This document shows positions 12,201 to 24,558 of a stretch of DNA of 64,000 bases, piece after piece. Under the pieces are notes generated by a model. That model saw nothing but the letters and a program-made list of their open reading frames with translations, did no database searches and had not been told where the DNA came from. The stretch comes from Spirogloea muscicola (taxonomy: Eukaryota > Streptophyta > Zygnematophyceae > Spirogloeales > Spirogloeaceae). A program made the position numbers and the translations under genes. The DNA lies in the NCBI GenBank assembly GCA_009602725.1, contig WELB01000011.1, positions 1,291,361 to 1,355,360 of the forward strand, in the 5' to 3' direction. Within the stretch, counting starts at the first letter, position 1. Each line of letters begins with the position of its first letter.

Positions 12201-15200
12201 GCGCCTTTACATGCTTGAGTTGACTCTTGCACTGTCAAGAGACATTCCTCTTAGGATGATATCTGGATGAAGCACTGGACAGGCTCTGGAGTTACGGGAT
12301 TGAGGTTGTCATATGAGGTTGTCACGTGACTGCAGGAACACATTGACTATGACCTTGTCGAGAGCACCAATCCCGCACTCAACAAGGCCATCATCCGAAT
12401 GAATGTCTTCCGCCAGCATCGCCAGACTGTTCAGGTCATACTTGGAACTTTAGTTTCTACGGAGCACTTCCAATCCTGACCTTGTGCACCTGCATGACAT
12501 TGTGGTCTGACTTCATCAATGTCCTTTTTAGTTTGCCTCATGCAGTAAATGTGTAGTTTAACCCGTTTACCTCCTCCTCCTGCAGTACATCCAACCCCAG
12601 CACAGCGAGAGGCTGGCCCAGGCCGAGCTGCTCGTGGTGGACGAGGCTGCCGCTATTCCCCTCCCCATTGTCAAAGCGCTTCTTGGCCCCTACCTCATCT
12701 TCCTGTGCTCCACGGTCAATGGGTGAGATCGCCCGTTCATTATTCAGAATTCTGTGATCAAGTGCTACTCCAGCACTTTGTCTATAGCAGCAACAGTAGG
12801 CAACAAGTCTCATGTCACACTCCAATATGTGCTCTGCTGCGTGATGCAGATACGAGGGAACCGGGCGGTCTCTGTCGCTCAAGCTCATCCAGCAGCTCAA
12901 GGAGCAGGCTCAGAAATCCACGGCTGGTGCCAAGCAGGGCGAGGGTGCAGCCTCAGGTCAGATCTGTATGTCCTGGAAGAAGTGCTTACCTCTTGTTGGA
13001 ATGCATCGACATTCTATCTATATCTTCGTACATTGCTCCGTTTAGGAAGGACTCAGCAGATGATCATCTACCTGTAGGGCAGGTCGTGTCTTCAAGGAGG
13101 TGCAGCTTGCTGAGCCAATCAGATATGCTCCTAGAGACCCGATAGAAGCCTGGTTGAACAGTCTTCTCTGCCTCAGTGCTGCCAACCATGTCACCAAGCT
13201 CTCCAGTCGGTGTGTAGCTATATACTCTCATGGCTGGTTGTACTTGTTCTATCAGCTAATTGAAAGTGCTTGCAATTCCAGCTTGCGACTTCTTGTGCAA
13301 ATTGTATTGTCAGCTCAATGCAGCTATGCTTGATGCTTGATAATTGGTGCACCTCTCTTTCGTGCAGACTACCCCATCCAAATGAATGCGAACTGTTCTA
13401 CGTGAACAGGGACACCCTCTTTTCTCACCATCGTGCGAGCGAGGAATTCCTTCAGGTCGCTGACTTGCGGCAGCATGGAACAAACAGTGCAACAAACAGT
13501 CTTGACTTGCATCCCAGGGAGGCATCTCTAGTAACTAAGTCATGGACTTCAGCTATCTGATTGTAACTGCTTGTAATTGTTGTGGGGACACACTCAAACT
13601 CGGCTGACACTTTACTTCCGTCTTTCAACATCTTCTTCTCTCGCCAGAGAACGATGGCGTTGTATGTAGCTTCGCACTACAAGAACACGCCGAACGACCT
13701 TCAGCTGATGTCTGATGCACCTGCACATCACCTCTTTGTCCTGCTCGGTGAGGATGGATCGCCTTGCTACTTGCTTCACCTTCTCACTGTTGTCCTCTGT
13801 GACACTTTCACGAATGCCCGTTCCAATGTTGCGGGTAAAAGCACAAGACCCGTGAAGCTCTTGTTTTGAGGGCGTTGTGGCCTTTCGCTGAGTATGTACA
13901 TGCATCTTCCTGTGGAATACAGGGCCAGTGCATGAAGACCAATCTGGGCTACCTGACATCTTTTGCGTTGTCCAGGTTAATCCTTCACTGCAGCCCTTGT
14001 CCAACCCCTAGCATCAGTTGCTGTATCTGGTGGGCTGTGCGCTGGTTGACAGAGGGACCTCGCAGATTGCAGCTTCTCTTTTTCCAATCGTCATAGTGTG
14101 ATACTCTTAACGAGATCTTTATGAGGTCTTATTGCCATGTAAGCTGGATCACTGTTTCTCCTGCTGTACAGGTCTGCCTGGAGGGTGACATTTCCAGGCA
14201 GTCTGCGCAGCAGCACTTGGCGCAGGGCTACCAGCCGACTGGGGACCTCATCCCCTGGACTGTGTCGCAGCAGTTCCAGGACGCTGAGTTTCCATCCCTC
14301 TCGGGAGCCAGAATTGTCCGCATCGCTACTCACCCTGATCTTGTCAGAGTAAGCTGCCCAGCTCTGAACGTGTGCGGTTTTGACATTGGAGGCTCTTAGT
14401 CTCGCTTACTTTAGAAGCGTGCCGAGTCTGAGAAGGCTGATGTACTCGTGTCCAGGCTGGCTACGGTTCGCGCGCTGTTGATTTGCTGGCCAGGTGGGCC
14501 AGTTTCCACAAATGGCCGCCTGTCTGGTGCTAGCTGCTAGGGTGCTAACACGTGTCAAGCTTACTAAATTTGTTTGATACATATCTAGCCCTCTTTGTGC
14601 CATCTAGCTACAAAGCTTGTCTTGTATTTCGGCTTCTTTCAGTGTCCTCTATGGACTCCCTTGGCTGGCCTTCACAGCTGCTTCTCCTTTATTGACGTTG
14701 TTAGCAATGAGCACTCAGAAGATCATATATGAAGGTCGTTCAGGCTGATTGTGGCCCATAATGGAGATGTTCAGATATTACGAGGGACAGCTGACCAGTC
14801 TGGAAGAAGATGGTCCTGAGGAGAACTTTTCCGTTCCAACCTCAGATGCTCTGGAGGCAGCTAAGGAGGTAAGACCAATTATCAACTTCAAGAAACTTCG
14901 CATCAAGTCATCATCTCCACAATCGTTGAATTGTGGATTATCCTTGACATGCATCTTTGATACAATTTGTTTCAAGAGTTAACGTCTTTATGTTCTGCAT
15001 AATGCTGATGGCTTGCGAACTGTACGTCTGCTTCAGGTAGGCCTGCAGGAGGAGCAGGTGAAGCCAAGGGCCAACCTCCCTCCTCTCCTTGTTGGGTTGA
15101 GAGAACGACGAGCAGAGCAGCTGCACTACCTGGGAACATCATTTGGTCTCACGCAGTCCCTGTTCGCGTTCTGGCGCAAGCAGCGCTTCCATCCAGTGTA

Positions 15201-17287
15201 CCTTCGTCAAACGCCAGTGAGCTGCTGAAGCTCTATGCTGCAAGATGCTGTAGCATCACAGTAGGTCACCGACCCGCCATTATGAAGACAAGATGTCACA
15301 AGCGCATCCAGCAGTGGTATCATCGCTTAGGCATTCGCATGGGCTCACATTCTTGCAGTAGGATGCGGTTTGCAGAACTCGGAAGGTAAGCTCATCTGGG
15401 GTTTTGAAGCTGCCATGAGCTGGTATGATATAGCATGAAGCGTCATAGGGTCTGAGGGTGCTGTGGTGTGCAATGCAGAACGAGATCACAGGGGAGCACA
15501 CAACCATTGTCCTGAGGCCACTCCAGAATGATGAGGTGGAGTCCGGGCCGGGAACATCCGGATCGTCTTGGCTCCATCCTTTCTCTCAAGGTCAGAGCTT
15601 TCGCAGCCTGTAGTGTCTGATCTGCTTGCACAATGCTCCAATGATAGAGAGAGGAATATTGGACGGAGCATCTGTCACGAGGCATACTTGGTCATGTGAG
15701 ACGTTTGGCACCATATTAGCTCCTTATGCTCAGATGCACACTATGCACTTGGTATCCGGTCACCTGATGCGTTGTTCATGTCTCTATGTTTCAGCAACTG
15801 TCTGAGACCTAAGACCCCCATCACATGTCTCTTCCTTGCAGACTTCAAGAGGAGAATGACATTTCTTCTTGGATACAGCTTCCGCAACCTTCCACCGGCA
15901 TTAGCTCTTAGGTCATACTCCCCGTCATCCTGGGTGCATTTGATTACTAGCTGCTAATGTATGGAGGGGCTTGCGCGATGCATACAGAAGGCCTGGAAAA
16001 TAACTTTGGAGACTGACTTTGCTTCGTTTGAACGTCCGGTGGCCTCAGCTTACTCGACCCGAAAATATCATTCACAGAGCAGGAGGCACAAGTAGGTGTG
16101 GTCAACAGAGACACCATCTTCAAGGGCTTGAACCCACTTTTGACACCATATGATCTCAAGCGACTGGAGTCGTATGCAAGGAACCTTGTTGACTACCACA
16201 TGATTCTTGACCTATTACCAACCATTGCGAGATTGTACTTCCTGGAAAGGCTTCCCACGACGCTCTCATATGGACAGGCTGCCATCCTCCTCTGCCTTGG
16301 CCTGCAGCACCAGCAACTCTCAGATGTTGAAGTATGTAGTACACAATAACCTACACTCCAAAACATGTGCCACATTGACAAGGAGGCTGCCCAGCAAAGC
16401 TGGTTTTGGTCTTGACATTATCATTTGCACTTGCAGCAACACCTGAAGCTACCCTCGAACCAGATCTTGGCCCTCTTCAACAAAACTGTACGGAAGCTTC
16501 ATAGTCAGCTGCATGCAGCTGCAGCAATGGAGGTCGAGCTCACACTCCCTCGCATGAAGGAGGTGAGATTGGCGAGAAAGACTGACAGCATGTTCAAGGC
16601 AAGCTGCGGATCTTGCAGGCATTTTCTTCCACCTTGACGAAATCATCTTTGGATGCTGCAGGTGACCTTTGTGCCTCACGATGCCACTGTAGAGGAGGAC
16701 CTTGACGAGGGTGCACGGAAAGTGAAAGTACGTGCAAATGGCGCATATTTTGTATTCTTACTGATTCCTGAAAAATGATGGGCTTGACTAGCGAATTTAA
16801 AAATCTGGGTTCTTGCGGTAGAAGCTTCTGTAAAGGTAGAGTACATTTTTCCTTGTCATGTGGTTGCTCAGCACTGAAGCAGCTGCAGTTGTTGTGAGAG
16901 CTTGTGGTGTCAGTCACTGCTGTAAGTAACAGATGACCTAGCCAAGACAGAGAGGCTTGCGGTCTGTTTGATTGCGGTCAGCTAAGTGCAATTTCTCGGC
17001 TGGTGTGACAGATGGAGCTGAAGGAGAAGATGAAGGGCCTCCTAGACCCTGCAGGCCTTCAGCACTTCGCCATAAGCGGGAGGGAGACAGAGTTTGATGA
17101 AGCTCTCTTGCAGACGGGAGGGAAGGTTGCCAAGAGTGGCATGCTCAGTGTGAAGGGCAAGACCAGGAAAGGGGAGGGCAAGGGGGAGAAGAGTGACAAG
17201 AAGCACAGTGCTAATGGCGTGAATAAGAAGCGGAAGTCGCCCATGGAAGGGCCCAGGAGGTCCAAGAGGAAGGCCAGCAAACAATAG
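9201..17287 (+). CDS. NAT10: RNA cytidine acetyltransferase NAT10/Kre33
   Basis: Twenty-five exons give 1045 residues (human NAT10 has 1025), and the coding length is an exact multiple of three. Exons: 9201-9305, 9478-9569, 9937-10108, 10642-10764, 10929-11102, 11280-11390, 11660-11793, 12055-12148, 12336-12434, 12586-12722, 12850-12956, 13083-13209, 13368-13455, 13648-13747, 13923-13975, 14172-14348, 14456-14493, 14775-14868, 15037-15216, 15479-15590, 15842-15911, 16049-16331, 16437-16562, 16662-16727, 17012-17287. It opens MKKRVDMRILTLVENGVR; the helicase-type Walker A is ARGRGKSAA, the Walker B VVDEAAAIPLP; the GNAT core includes RIVRIATHPDL and AGYGSRAVDLL. A Lys/Arg-rich tail (KRKSP...RRSKRKASKQ) fits nucleolar location. 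The enzyme makes N4-acetylcytidine in 18S rRNA and tRNA using ATP and acetyl-CoA (established). No broken exon was found. Confidence 0.97.
10416..10537. repeat. Tandem 51-bp direct repeat inside NAT10 intron 3
   Basis: Two 51-bp copies (10416-10466 and 10487-10537) both begin CAGGGTCATAGACG and end CGACAAG, differ at a few bases, and are separated by 20 bp. They lie in the 533-bp third intron of NAT10, which is the longest in the gene. A local duplication is the simplest reading. Confidence 0.8.
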
Positions 17288-18189
17288 CTTAGATGCTTTG
17301 GGGTCATTCCCTGGTTGCCATGGACTCGCCTCGCCTTTGCCTGCTTCGTGAGTTGGGCTCCTTGTCCTCGCTGTTGCCTTGTCTCCTTAAATATTGACTA
17401 CATTAGTGAGCTGAGCTGATAATTGGCAGTCACCAACCTTTTCTACAGCCACTTTGTCAGTGGCGCACCTGCTGTCGAAAAAGACTGGCACTCAAACGCC
17501 CAGCCCCTCTTGCTGTGCCCATGCTCGTCTTGGCTTGCGGGCAGCAGATCCTTCTGTTGACTTTGGCGGAGTTGGCGGGGGCGGGTGGAGGTGGCCTCTC
17601 ACATCAAAGGCCAGCCTGTTGGTGCTGCCGTGGCTGCGGTTCGGCAGACTCTTTGGGCAAAGCTCGCAGGTATTCATGGAGCCGTGTTAGCTCGCTTAGA
17701 CACTGTGCTCTTCAGGAGGAGACGTGGCTGTGACACAGGCCAGCCCCGAAAGATTGAAGATCTTCAGGTCGAAGCCCCAAGTACAAGTATTTAAGTAAGA
17801 AATAGTGGCTGCTGCAGATGAGCACTTAGTGGCCTTTGGTTGCTGACAGCCCAAAGTCAAACCAATCGCAGTCAAGGGATGGGGGTCACCGGCTCCTGGA
17901 GGTGGCAGCCTAGGCGCGACCGCTGCGCAGATGCAAGAGAAACGCCTGCATTGCTGCAGCGAAATTGATGAGGTGCATGCAGTGCATGTGGTGCTGTGCA
18001 CCCTGAGCCGCCTGTGTTGCCGATGGGACCAGCTTGTCGCCACCGGTGTGCTGTATCATGGCAGTGGTTGCACGGGCCGCTGCCAGGCGCGTCAACGACA
18101 AGGTCGACTGGCCGGACGTGGGGTCCCTCAGCCGTCCAGCTTGCACAGAGTCCGCCCGCCCGGTGTGCTGTAAAAGAAACAGCTCAATT
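17288..18189. other. Region downstream of NAT10, no recognised gene
   Basis: About 900 bp holding the NAT10 3' UTR and moderately GC-rich sequence. Short frames at 17454-17690 and 18057-18200 on the plus strand show no motif I recognise. A short exon-like stretch near 18080-18120 (RVNDKVDWPDVGSL) is the only piece that looks protein-like, and I cannot support it further. Confidence 0.3.
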
Positions 18190-18885
18190 ATTGTATGGCA
18201 ATGGCTGTGAGAGGCCAGCCAGCAAAGAACAAGGTCGGGAAAGAAGTAAGCGTTGTGAAAAGCCAGCTCAGTGGAGACTTCACGAAGAGCTTCCTGTTCT
18301 GGCTGCTCCTGGTTTTGCTCCTGTCGTTGACGTTCAGCAGCCTTCGATTATCGTCTCCTCCACTCATAGTCCTCCTGGATGGATCCCTTTTTCAGAAGGA
18401 CCAGCAGACCGCCCTCATCTCGGCGGTTCACACGCAGATCCTCTTGTGACTGCACACTCATCTCGACTTCACACAGAGATCAGTTGCACTGTCACACAGA
18501 GCACAATCTCCGCCTGACCGCACACAGAGCCGCACCCTTGGTGGGTGGCAGTCATACTCGAGCGCATCGCCCTAGGACTTCGTCCGGGGCCTCCCTTCTA
18601 CAGGGAGGCTCCCACGGCCCAATCGGGTGGCGCAGGTTGTTGAAATCACTTGGCCCGCTAATTCACCGTATTACTAAATTTAATTTTCAAAGGGAATTGG
18701 CTCTCCCAAGGAAGGTGGGGGCTGGCAAAGGCCAGCCCAAAACATATGGACAAGGTCCAAAGAGCCAAAAGGCGCCTAAACCACACAGCTATGCACGAGA
18801 TTACCGCAGATGAGAGCTTAGTAACCACGAGTTAGCAGCAGCAAGTCGGAGTAACAAAAGGCCCGAAGGCGCCAGAAAGAAGAAG
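18190..18885 (-). mobile_element. LINE 3'-end fragments (hairpin tails, minus orientation)
   Basis: Two copies of the hairpin tail occur: a weak one at about 18206-18232 and a clear one at about 18718-18745 (GGCTGG...CCAGCC followed by a purine run). The second is followed, toward higher coordinates on the minus strand, by the LINE ORF end: a frame closing with SDLLLLTRGY and a stop at 18818. The piece is a 5'-truncated copy; only the last dozen or so codons and the 3' UTR remain before a different tail begins at about 18885. The hydrophobic plus-strand frame at 18195-18449 lies between the two tails and is probably meaningless. Confidence 0.7.
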
Positions 18886-19560
18886 AAAGTGCTCGCCCAT
18901 TGAGAATAGGGGCTGGAACAACCAGCCCGAAAAAGAATGAACAGAGTACGAGAAGGGGGCCAGGGGAAGCGCTAAGAAACAGAAACAAAGCAGCTACGAG
19001 ACACTCAGTAACCCCTGCTAAGCAGCCGCAGATCAGAGATGCTGGGCTCCTGGAAGTGGGTCCCAGAAAGCGTGCTGCTCCTCGGCGCCGCTCCTGCGCC
19101 GCCCGTTGCATTGTCGACCTTCCGACTCGGCGCCGGACGCCTGCCATCCTGTGGCTGCGCTTGACAAACACCGGCGGCGCCTGCGGCGGAACGGCGCCGC
19201 TCGTCGGAGCGACACGCGTTCTGGCTGCACTTGGCGGCAGACGGCCCCCGCCAGGAGGCTTTTCCTGGCGCTTGGTGACCCAGCAGGTCATGATATGCGG
19301 GGTTCAAGGTAGTTTTCAGGGTTTTGGCCCCTGCCAGGGACCTCCTCTGGCGGCTCAGGGCCCTGTCGGCACACGTCCGCGCGCTGCAGCCACCTGCCTG
19401 AAAGCCTGCTTTATCTGCTATTGCATCCCAGGGGACTCCGGCGGCCGCGGGGTCGTCATCCGGCCTCCCGCGCTTTGGGGGGGCGGCCAGTGATCCTGTC
19501 CCGCAGACCACACCACTTTCATTCACCAAGGCACTTTCCAGCCGCTGGATGAGCTTCATC
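18886..19560 (-). mobile_element. 5'-truncated LINE fragment, second tail type
   Basis: The minus-strand frame 19005-19559 ends EPSISDLRLLSRGY, the same peptide end seen in plus orientation near 25425 and 25790. Its 3' UTR with the hairpin GGGCTGG-AACAA-CCAGCCC runs down to about 18886. The upstream part of the frame (CSARTCADRALSRQRR and following) does not resemble the long RT copy at 26-29 kb, so it may be a divergent subfamily or shuffled sequence. It is a dead, truncated copy. Confidence 0.65.
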
Positions 19561-20222
19561 GAACGCCATCAGAAGGCTCTAGCTTGCACGTCGTCCGATG
19601 ATGCGCATCGGATGGCGCTCGATGCCCCCTTGCCCGACCGCCCCCCCGCTCCATCTTGCTCCTTCCTGCCCCGCCCGGGCCCCCCCCCGAGCTTGCGGGC
19701 CAGCCCGCTTGGGCCCCGCAGCTTGGGGCTCCCTCTCCCGCCCTTCCATCTCACTGCCTACTGCTGCCACTGAGAAACTGAGAATGCCCTGTCTGCCTAG
19801 CCTGTGCTCCGCTGATATGACTATGAACACCCTCTGTGTTGCACCTGGCTGGCTTGTACAGCACTTCCTCCTTCTACAGGCGCTCCTTAGATTCAGCAGC
19901 TTTTTCAGCTCATCCGACCTCCCACTGTCGGCCCTGCTTGCCATCCAGGCGCCGAAGCCCTCCCTCTGCATGCACGGGGCTAGCTCTCACAATTGCCCCT
20001 GCCGCGCTGCTCTCCTTCTGCCGCTGCTCCGCACTGCCACCCCCGCCGCTCTGCCGAACGGCTCCACCTCACAGGCTCCTCGCCACGCCCCTTGCCTGCT
20101 CGCTGCTCCTCGCTGCGCCTCCAGCCCCTCACGCGGCTCCGCGCGCTTCCAGCCGCCGGCGCCAGAGGGCGGTGCGCGGTCTCGAGCCCAACTCGAACAT
20201 CGAGCCTCCTCCACGCACGGCG

Positions 20223-21728
20223 ATGGCGTGTGCGGTGGCCATCAATGTGGTCATCCTCCTCGCGGCGACGCTCGCGCCCGCCGCGAGCGCCTGGTACCTC
20301 AGCGGCCGCGTGTTCTGCGACATGTGCCACGACGGGGTCTTCGACGCGGCCAACGGCGATGCGCAGGCCGCCAACACGACGGTGGAGGTGTTCTGCATCC
20401 ACAGCAACGCGATAAGCGGGCGCTTCAGCGGCGCCACCGACGAGCAGGGCGACTTTGATTTCGAGTTCCGGGCTGGCAACGTCAAGGACCCGGCGTTTGG
20501 CGGCTGCTATGTGCACCTCCTGCCGGGCCCCCCGTGCAGCTCCTGCTCCATGGTGGGGCCCTGCAACAACGGGGAGCTTGGTAAGCTAATCGTCAACGAG
20601 ACGACGGGCGATTACCGCGTCGTCGCAGGCCACCACTACCCCGTCGGCGACTTCTGCCTCGAGCCGCAGACGCTTCCGTCGGCCTGCCCAGTGGGGCCCG
20701 GCGGCAAGGGCGACCCTCACTTCCACGGTGCCGACAACATCAACTTCGACTTTACTGGTGAGCCCGCTGCCATGCGTCATCCTCGTGGCCTTTTGCTCAA
20801 ACACTTTTTCCGACTTGGTTGATGTGATCCGCGTCCTAGCTGCCTGCCGCCTCGATGCCGCCTCGTGAAGTCGAGCTGCCTTTCTCGTCACCCTGCCACT
20901 ATGGGTCAGCATGCGATACTGCTAGTCGTCTTGGCAGAGCGTGACGGGACGTCTGGATGAGCTTTCTGCGCAGGCAAGCCCGGCCGGGACTACTGCTTGC
21001 TCAGTGACAAGCGGCTGCACATCAACACACGCTTTGAAGGCCGGGAGGACGGTGGCAACACATACACCTGGATGAAGCAGCTTGCCATCCTCTCCGGTCA
21101 CCACTCTGTCGTCCTTGTCGCCAGGGATTCCCCCAACAGCGAACGCGGCAATGGCTACCTACAGAGCATGGCAATCGACGATGCTGAGCTGAAGCTGGAC
21201 ATCGGGTCCTCTTTTGCAACAGCGGAGGGGGCGCTGTCAGTGCGCTATATCGACCACGGCTTGGACGGTGACGACGATATTGACCGCTATGAGGTCCGCG
21301 TCGCCGGCGTGGCCGAGCTCCTGCTCAAGCTCCGACCAGAGGTGCCATTCTTGCGTACGTCCAAGGATTCATATATTCACTTCTCGTTGGAGCTCCTCTC
21401 CGTGCCCGGTCTCTCGGACGACACACATGGCGTGCTTGGCCAGTCCTTCCGGCCTGGACAGAAGACCCGCACGTTCTCATACACCAAGGAGTGGAGCCCC
21501 GTTCTCCAAGTCTGGCAGGTAGCAGGGCTCAACGGCGATGGTTACTTGGAGGGCACGCCTGATGACTACGTCGTGTCGGGCATCCTCAAAGCCGACTGTA
21601 AGTATGCACGCTTTGACGCTGGCGCCTGGGTAGGCCCTGCGGTCCTGGCTGCAGCTGTCGCTGATGCTTCAGGCGCGGATGATGCAGCGAAGGCGGCTTA
21701 TAGAAGGCTTGGGATGTTTGTCCGGTGA
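20223..21728 (+). CDS. Secreted protein with Ole e 1-like and root-cap (vWD-like) domains
   Basis: Two exons (20223-20757 and 20974-21728) give 429 residues. Residues 1-23 are a clear signal peptide ending AAASA before WYLSGRV-like sequence. Residues about 26-130 resemble the pollen Ole e 1/extensin-like beta fold: SGRVFCDMCHDGVFD, a VEVFC strand, then GATDEQGDFDFEF, with paired cysteines. From about residue 168 the motif GKGDPHFHGADNINFDFTGK opens a root-cap/LEA-related domain like that of land plants, with CLLSDKRLHINTRFEG and a buried GVLGQSFRPG segment typical of vWD-like folds. The two families are known separately in plants; their fusion in an alga suggests an extracellular matrix or cell-wall protein (inference). 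No membrane anchor follows. No enzyme activity is predicted. Confidence 0.85.
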
Positions 21729-22703
21729 ACTCGACCCATTGCTACGCGCTTGGGTTCTTCATCAGATCGTCCAAAGTTTCCCATGAGGAGACTCATTCAC
21801 ACGACTACTTCTAGCACTCGTAGCACCTTCTCATTCTATAGAATAGGCCTTGCTGCACGTTTGACATTCCTCGTGAAAGACCTGCACGCTGATAGTCAAG
21901 CTTCGGTTGCGCAATTCTAGGCCAACAATCACCCCTAGCATTGCCTCACTTTAGCTTTGCCGAGATGCTTGAATAGGCTCATATGAAGCGGGAAATAATG
22001 TCAGCAGAAAGGGCCTGCACGCAAGCCCGCTGCGTGCTTCCAGTTACATTATCCGCTTGGTCATGACAAAAGTAGCTCCTCTGCTGGTAACTCCCGTCTG
22101 ACGGCACCCTGATCAAGGAATCAACTATTCTGATGAGAATCAGTGTCCATTGCCAAGTTTCATCGGCACTCACATACCTGCGTACTTTCAGCAAGCAGCC
22201 TGCTAAGTGGTCGCATCATTGTACAGTAGTCAATTTTGCAAACATAGCTGTTCTCTTGTCCTTGACACTCAGCTTCTCAACATTTTGTCAAAATGTGTCT
22301 GCTCATTGCTGACATGCCACGAGATTCACCAGCATTGACTTGGTTTGTAGAACGAGCCCTGTACTTATGAGCACGTGCCAGTAAGCCCCTAGTACACCAT
22401 GTTGTCCAAGATTGCCCTTGTTAGAATGTTTCTGCTTCATTTGGTAGCCACTGCATGTCCGCCTTATCATCTGTCACTCGGCAGCCACAAGCCGGCTTTC
22501 CACAGGCTTGCTACCTAGGAAAATATTCTTGGAATATACAATTTACAGGGGCTGTCCACTGAACTGCGTTCATTTAGACTCCCTACCCATGAAGTATATG
22601 CTCATACTAATGTAAGCTGTTGGGCCGGCTAGCTTGAGTTAATCAATGGCAGCCAATTGCTGCAGCCGCATAATTATCTTAGCACGCAGGCTCTATGTTA
22701 ATC
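21729..22703. other. Convergent intergenic region
   Basis: Nearly 1 kb between two converging genes, AT-richer than its surroundings. It must contain both 3' UTRs. I saw no repeat tail, RNA gene or coding signal. Confidence 0.5.
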
Positions 22704-24427
22704 TCAAGTCCTTGCCGTTGTGCTGGCATTTGCCAGACCCAAGCATGACGACTTGAGCGAGGATGTCACCCTGCCAAAGCTCCGCAGCATGCTGAAATAG
22801 TGTCTGGCAACCGTGCCACCATCAGCTGTCAGAGAATCTACAGCAATCTTCCCATGGCCGTACTCAGCACTGGAACTGTGTACATACATGATGACCTCGC
22901 TGTTGTTGCACGCATTCGTGCCGCAGCTTTTCGCTCTAAGGAGTGCTGCTTCCATTTGCGCGACTTGGTTAGGTGCAGGCTCGGCAGCTTGAGGACTTCG
23001 CTCTACTGCGCTGCACAGGCCCACGTGCGTCGCCTTTCCTCGCCCAAAGAAGATCTAGAAATGCCAAGAGGAGGAAGTGCATGTCCACATGCCTCACTTG
23101 CCGGCTAGCTCCAGCAAGCTCCAGCAAGCAAGGAAAGAACCCTTGCTAGCTGTCCGCTTGAACTCTGTCATGGCCTTACTTAGGCGGCTTCAAGAAACAT
23201 CGTCATGTTTATGCAGTGCAGGTGCAGGACTCCACATTATCTCTCGCCCGCAGCCAAGCAAATCCTTGCAGGACAAGCAAGATCTTGATGCATTTGGCTC
23301 ACCAGATCCCCAGGCTGGACATCTTGCCTTGCCACGGGCTCGAGAACTTCTTCCTGCCACCACGAAGCCTTCATCTCAGACGGAAAATTTGCCGCGACAT
23401 GCACCTCTCCAATGGCTTCATCGCGGCACCTGCGGTTGCATAGACAGAAATATTGACCTTGCCAGTCACCAGCCATGCTTTCCTTCGTCTTCCTGCACGT
23501 GCTTTGTTCCTCAGTACCTCCCGTCTCAGGCCCTCTCCTGGGGCCCCAAGCCTGCCCATGATCTTTGAGAATTGGTGTGACGCGGCAGCCAGGCTACTGA
23601 CCTGTTGATACGCATCCCTGGGGATCCAGACCCCAGCGGAAGCGAACGCTCGTTGCACTGCACACTTCGACAGAGCATGCGGCAGTCATGATTATGCGAA
23701 GATCATCTACAAGACGTTGTCATAGCTGCTGTGCAGTGGCTGAAAACTTGGTCTGAAGCCGGCGCCTTGTCCTAAGAAGCGCCTAGTCATAAGAAGCCCA
23801 ACAACAGGATCTGCTTGCTCGGCGACCTGGGCGCCCGTGCGCCCGTGTTGCAAGGGCCGGCGACGAGCGCAGCAAGGTGATCACGGCGGGAGCGCCACAG
23901 ACGAAGGAGTGGGGGCCGGGGAGCCTTACTGAGGCCGCTGCAGTCGTAGTCAGGGCCCACAGTGCCGCCCCACAGGTAGAGGTTGCGGTCCGCCAGGGCT
24001 GCCAGCGCGAAGAGCAGGGCAGCCTGGCGGGCAGAGCCCGCCACCGGGCCCTCGCCGTCGGCGGCGGGCTCCTGGCAGCCGTCAGGCGCGGGGTGCAGGT
24101 TCGCGGTGGCGGCCTCCTGGGTGATCCAGCCCGGGTAGCCATCCTCGCACAGGAGGACCGGGACGGCGCCGCCGCCATGGCTGCGCAAGCGAGATCCGAC
24201 GTCAATTTAGGCGTCCGCGCTTCCGTCGCCGTGGCCACTTGGCCAGCACGGCGCCCCGCTGCCGCAGAGCCGGTGGCCAGCCGGCAACGGACCTGGCCGG
24301 GGAGGGCGGCGGCGCAGGGGCGAGGAGGCGGCGGCCGCGCCAGGCCTGCGTGGCGAGCGCGGCGCAGGCCACGGAGTCGAAGACGTCCAGGCGCGCCGCC
24401 GCGACGACGTACTCGCTTGGCGGGCCA

Positions 24428-24459
<32 letters not shown>

Positions 24460-24476
24460 ATCGGCGGCCAACGNCA
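22704..24476 (-). CDS. NlpC/P60 family cysteine peptidase with N-terminal SH3-like region
   Basis: Six exons on the minus strand: about 24476-24293, 24180-23930, 23657-23602, 23353-23303, 23054-23007, 22895-22704 (TGA). Every phase matches. The N-terminal part (SEYVVAAARLDVFDS, LATQAWRGRRLL, VLLCEDGYPGWI) resembles the bacterial-SH3 domains in front of NlpC/P60 peptidases. The peptidase core has YLWGGTVGPDYDCSGL with the catalytic Cys, ARQDVQPGDLIFFGRGKATHVGL with the first His, and IMYVHSSSAEYG with the third residue region. Such enzymes cleave D-glutamyl bonds in bacterial peptidoglycan (family knowledge); a role in plastid or against bacteria is inference. The 5' end is not resolved: it runs into a GCC repeat, an N at 24474, and LINE debris from 24559. 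Confidence 0.88.
24430..24466. repeat. (GGC)n microsatellite
   Basis: A run of about ten GGC units next to an ambiguous base (24474) at the 5' end of the NlpC/P60 gene. On the minus strand it reads as poly-Ala in frame with the first visible exon. Confidence 0.85.
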
Positions 24477-24558
24477 ATACATTGTTCAGGCAGAGTCGAG
24501 TGCAGACTAAACAATGCTACATAATACGGAGACCTAATCTAAGGCACCTAAGATGACA

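Noticed and set aside
18195-18449. Small hydrophobic protein
   Set aside because: Lies between LINE tails and begins inside one of them; no supporting motif.
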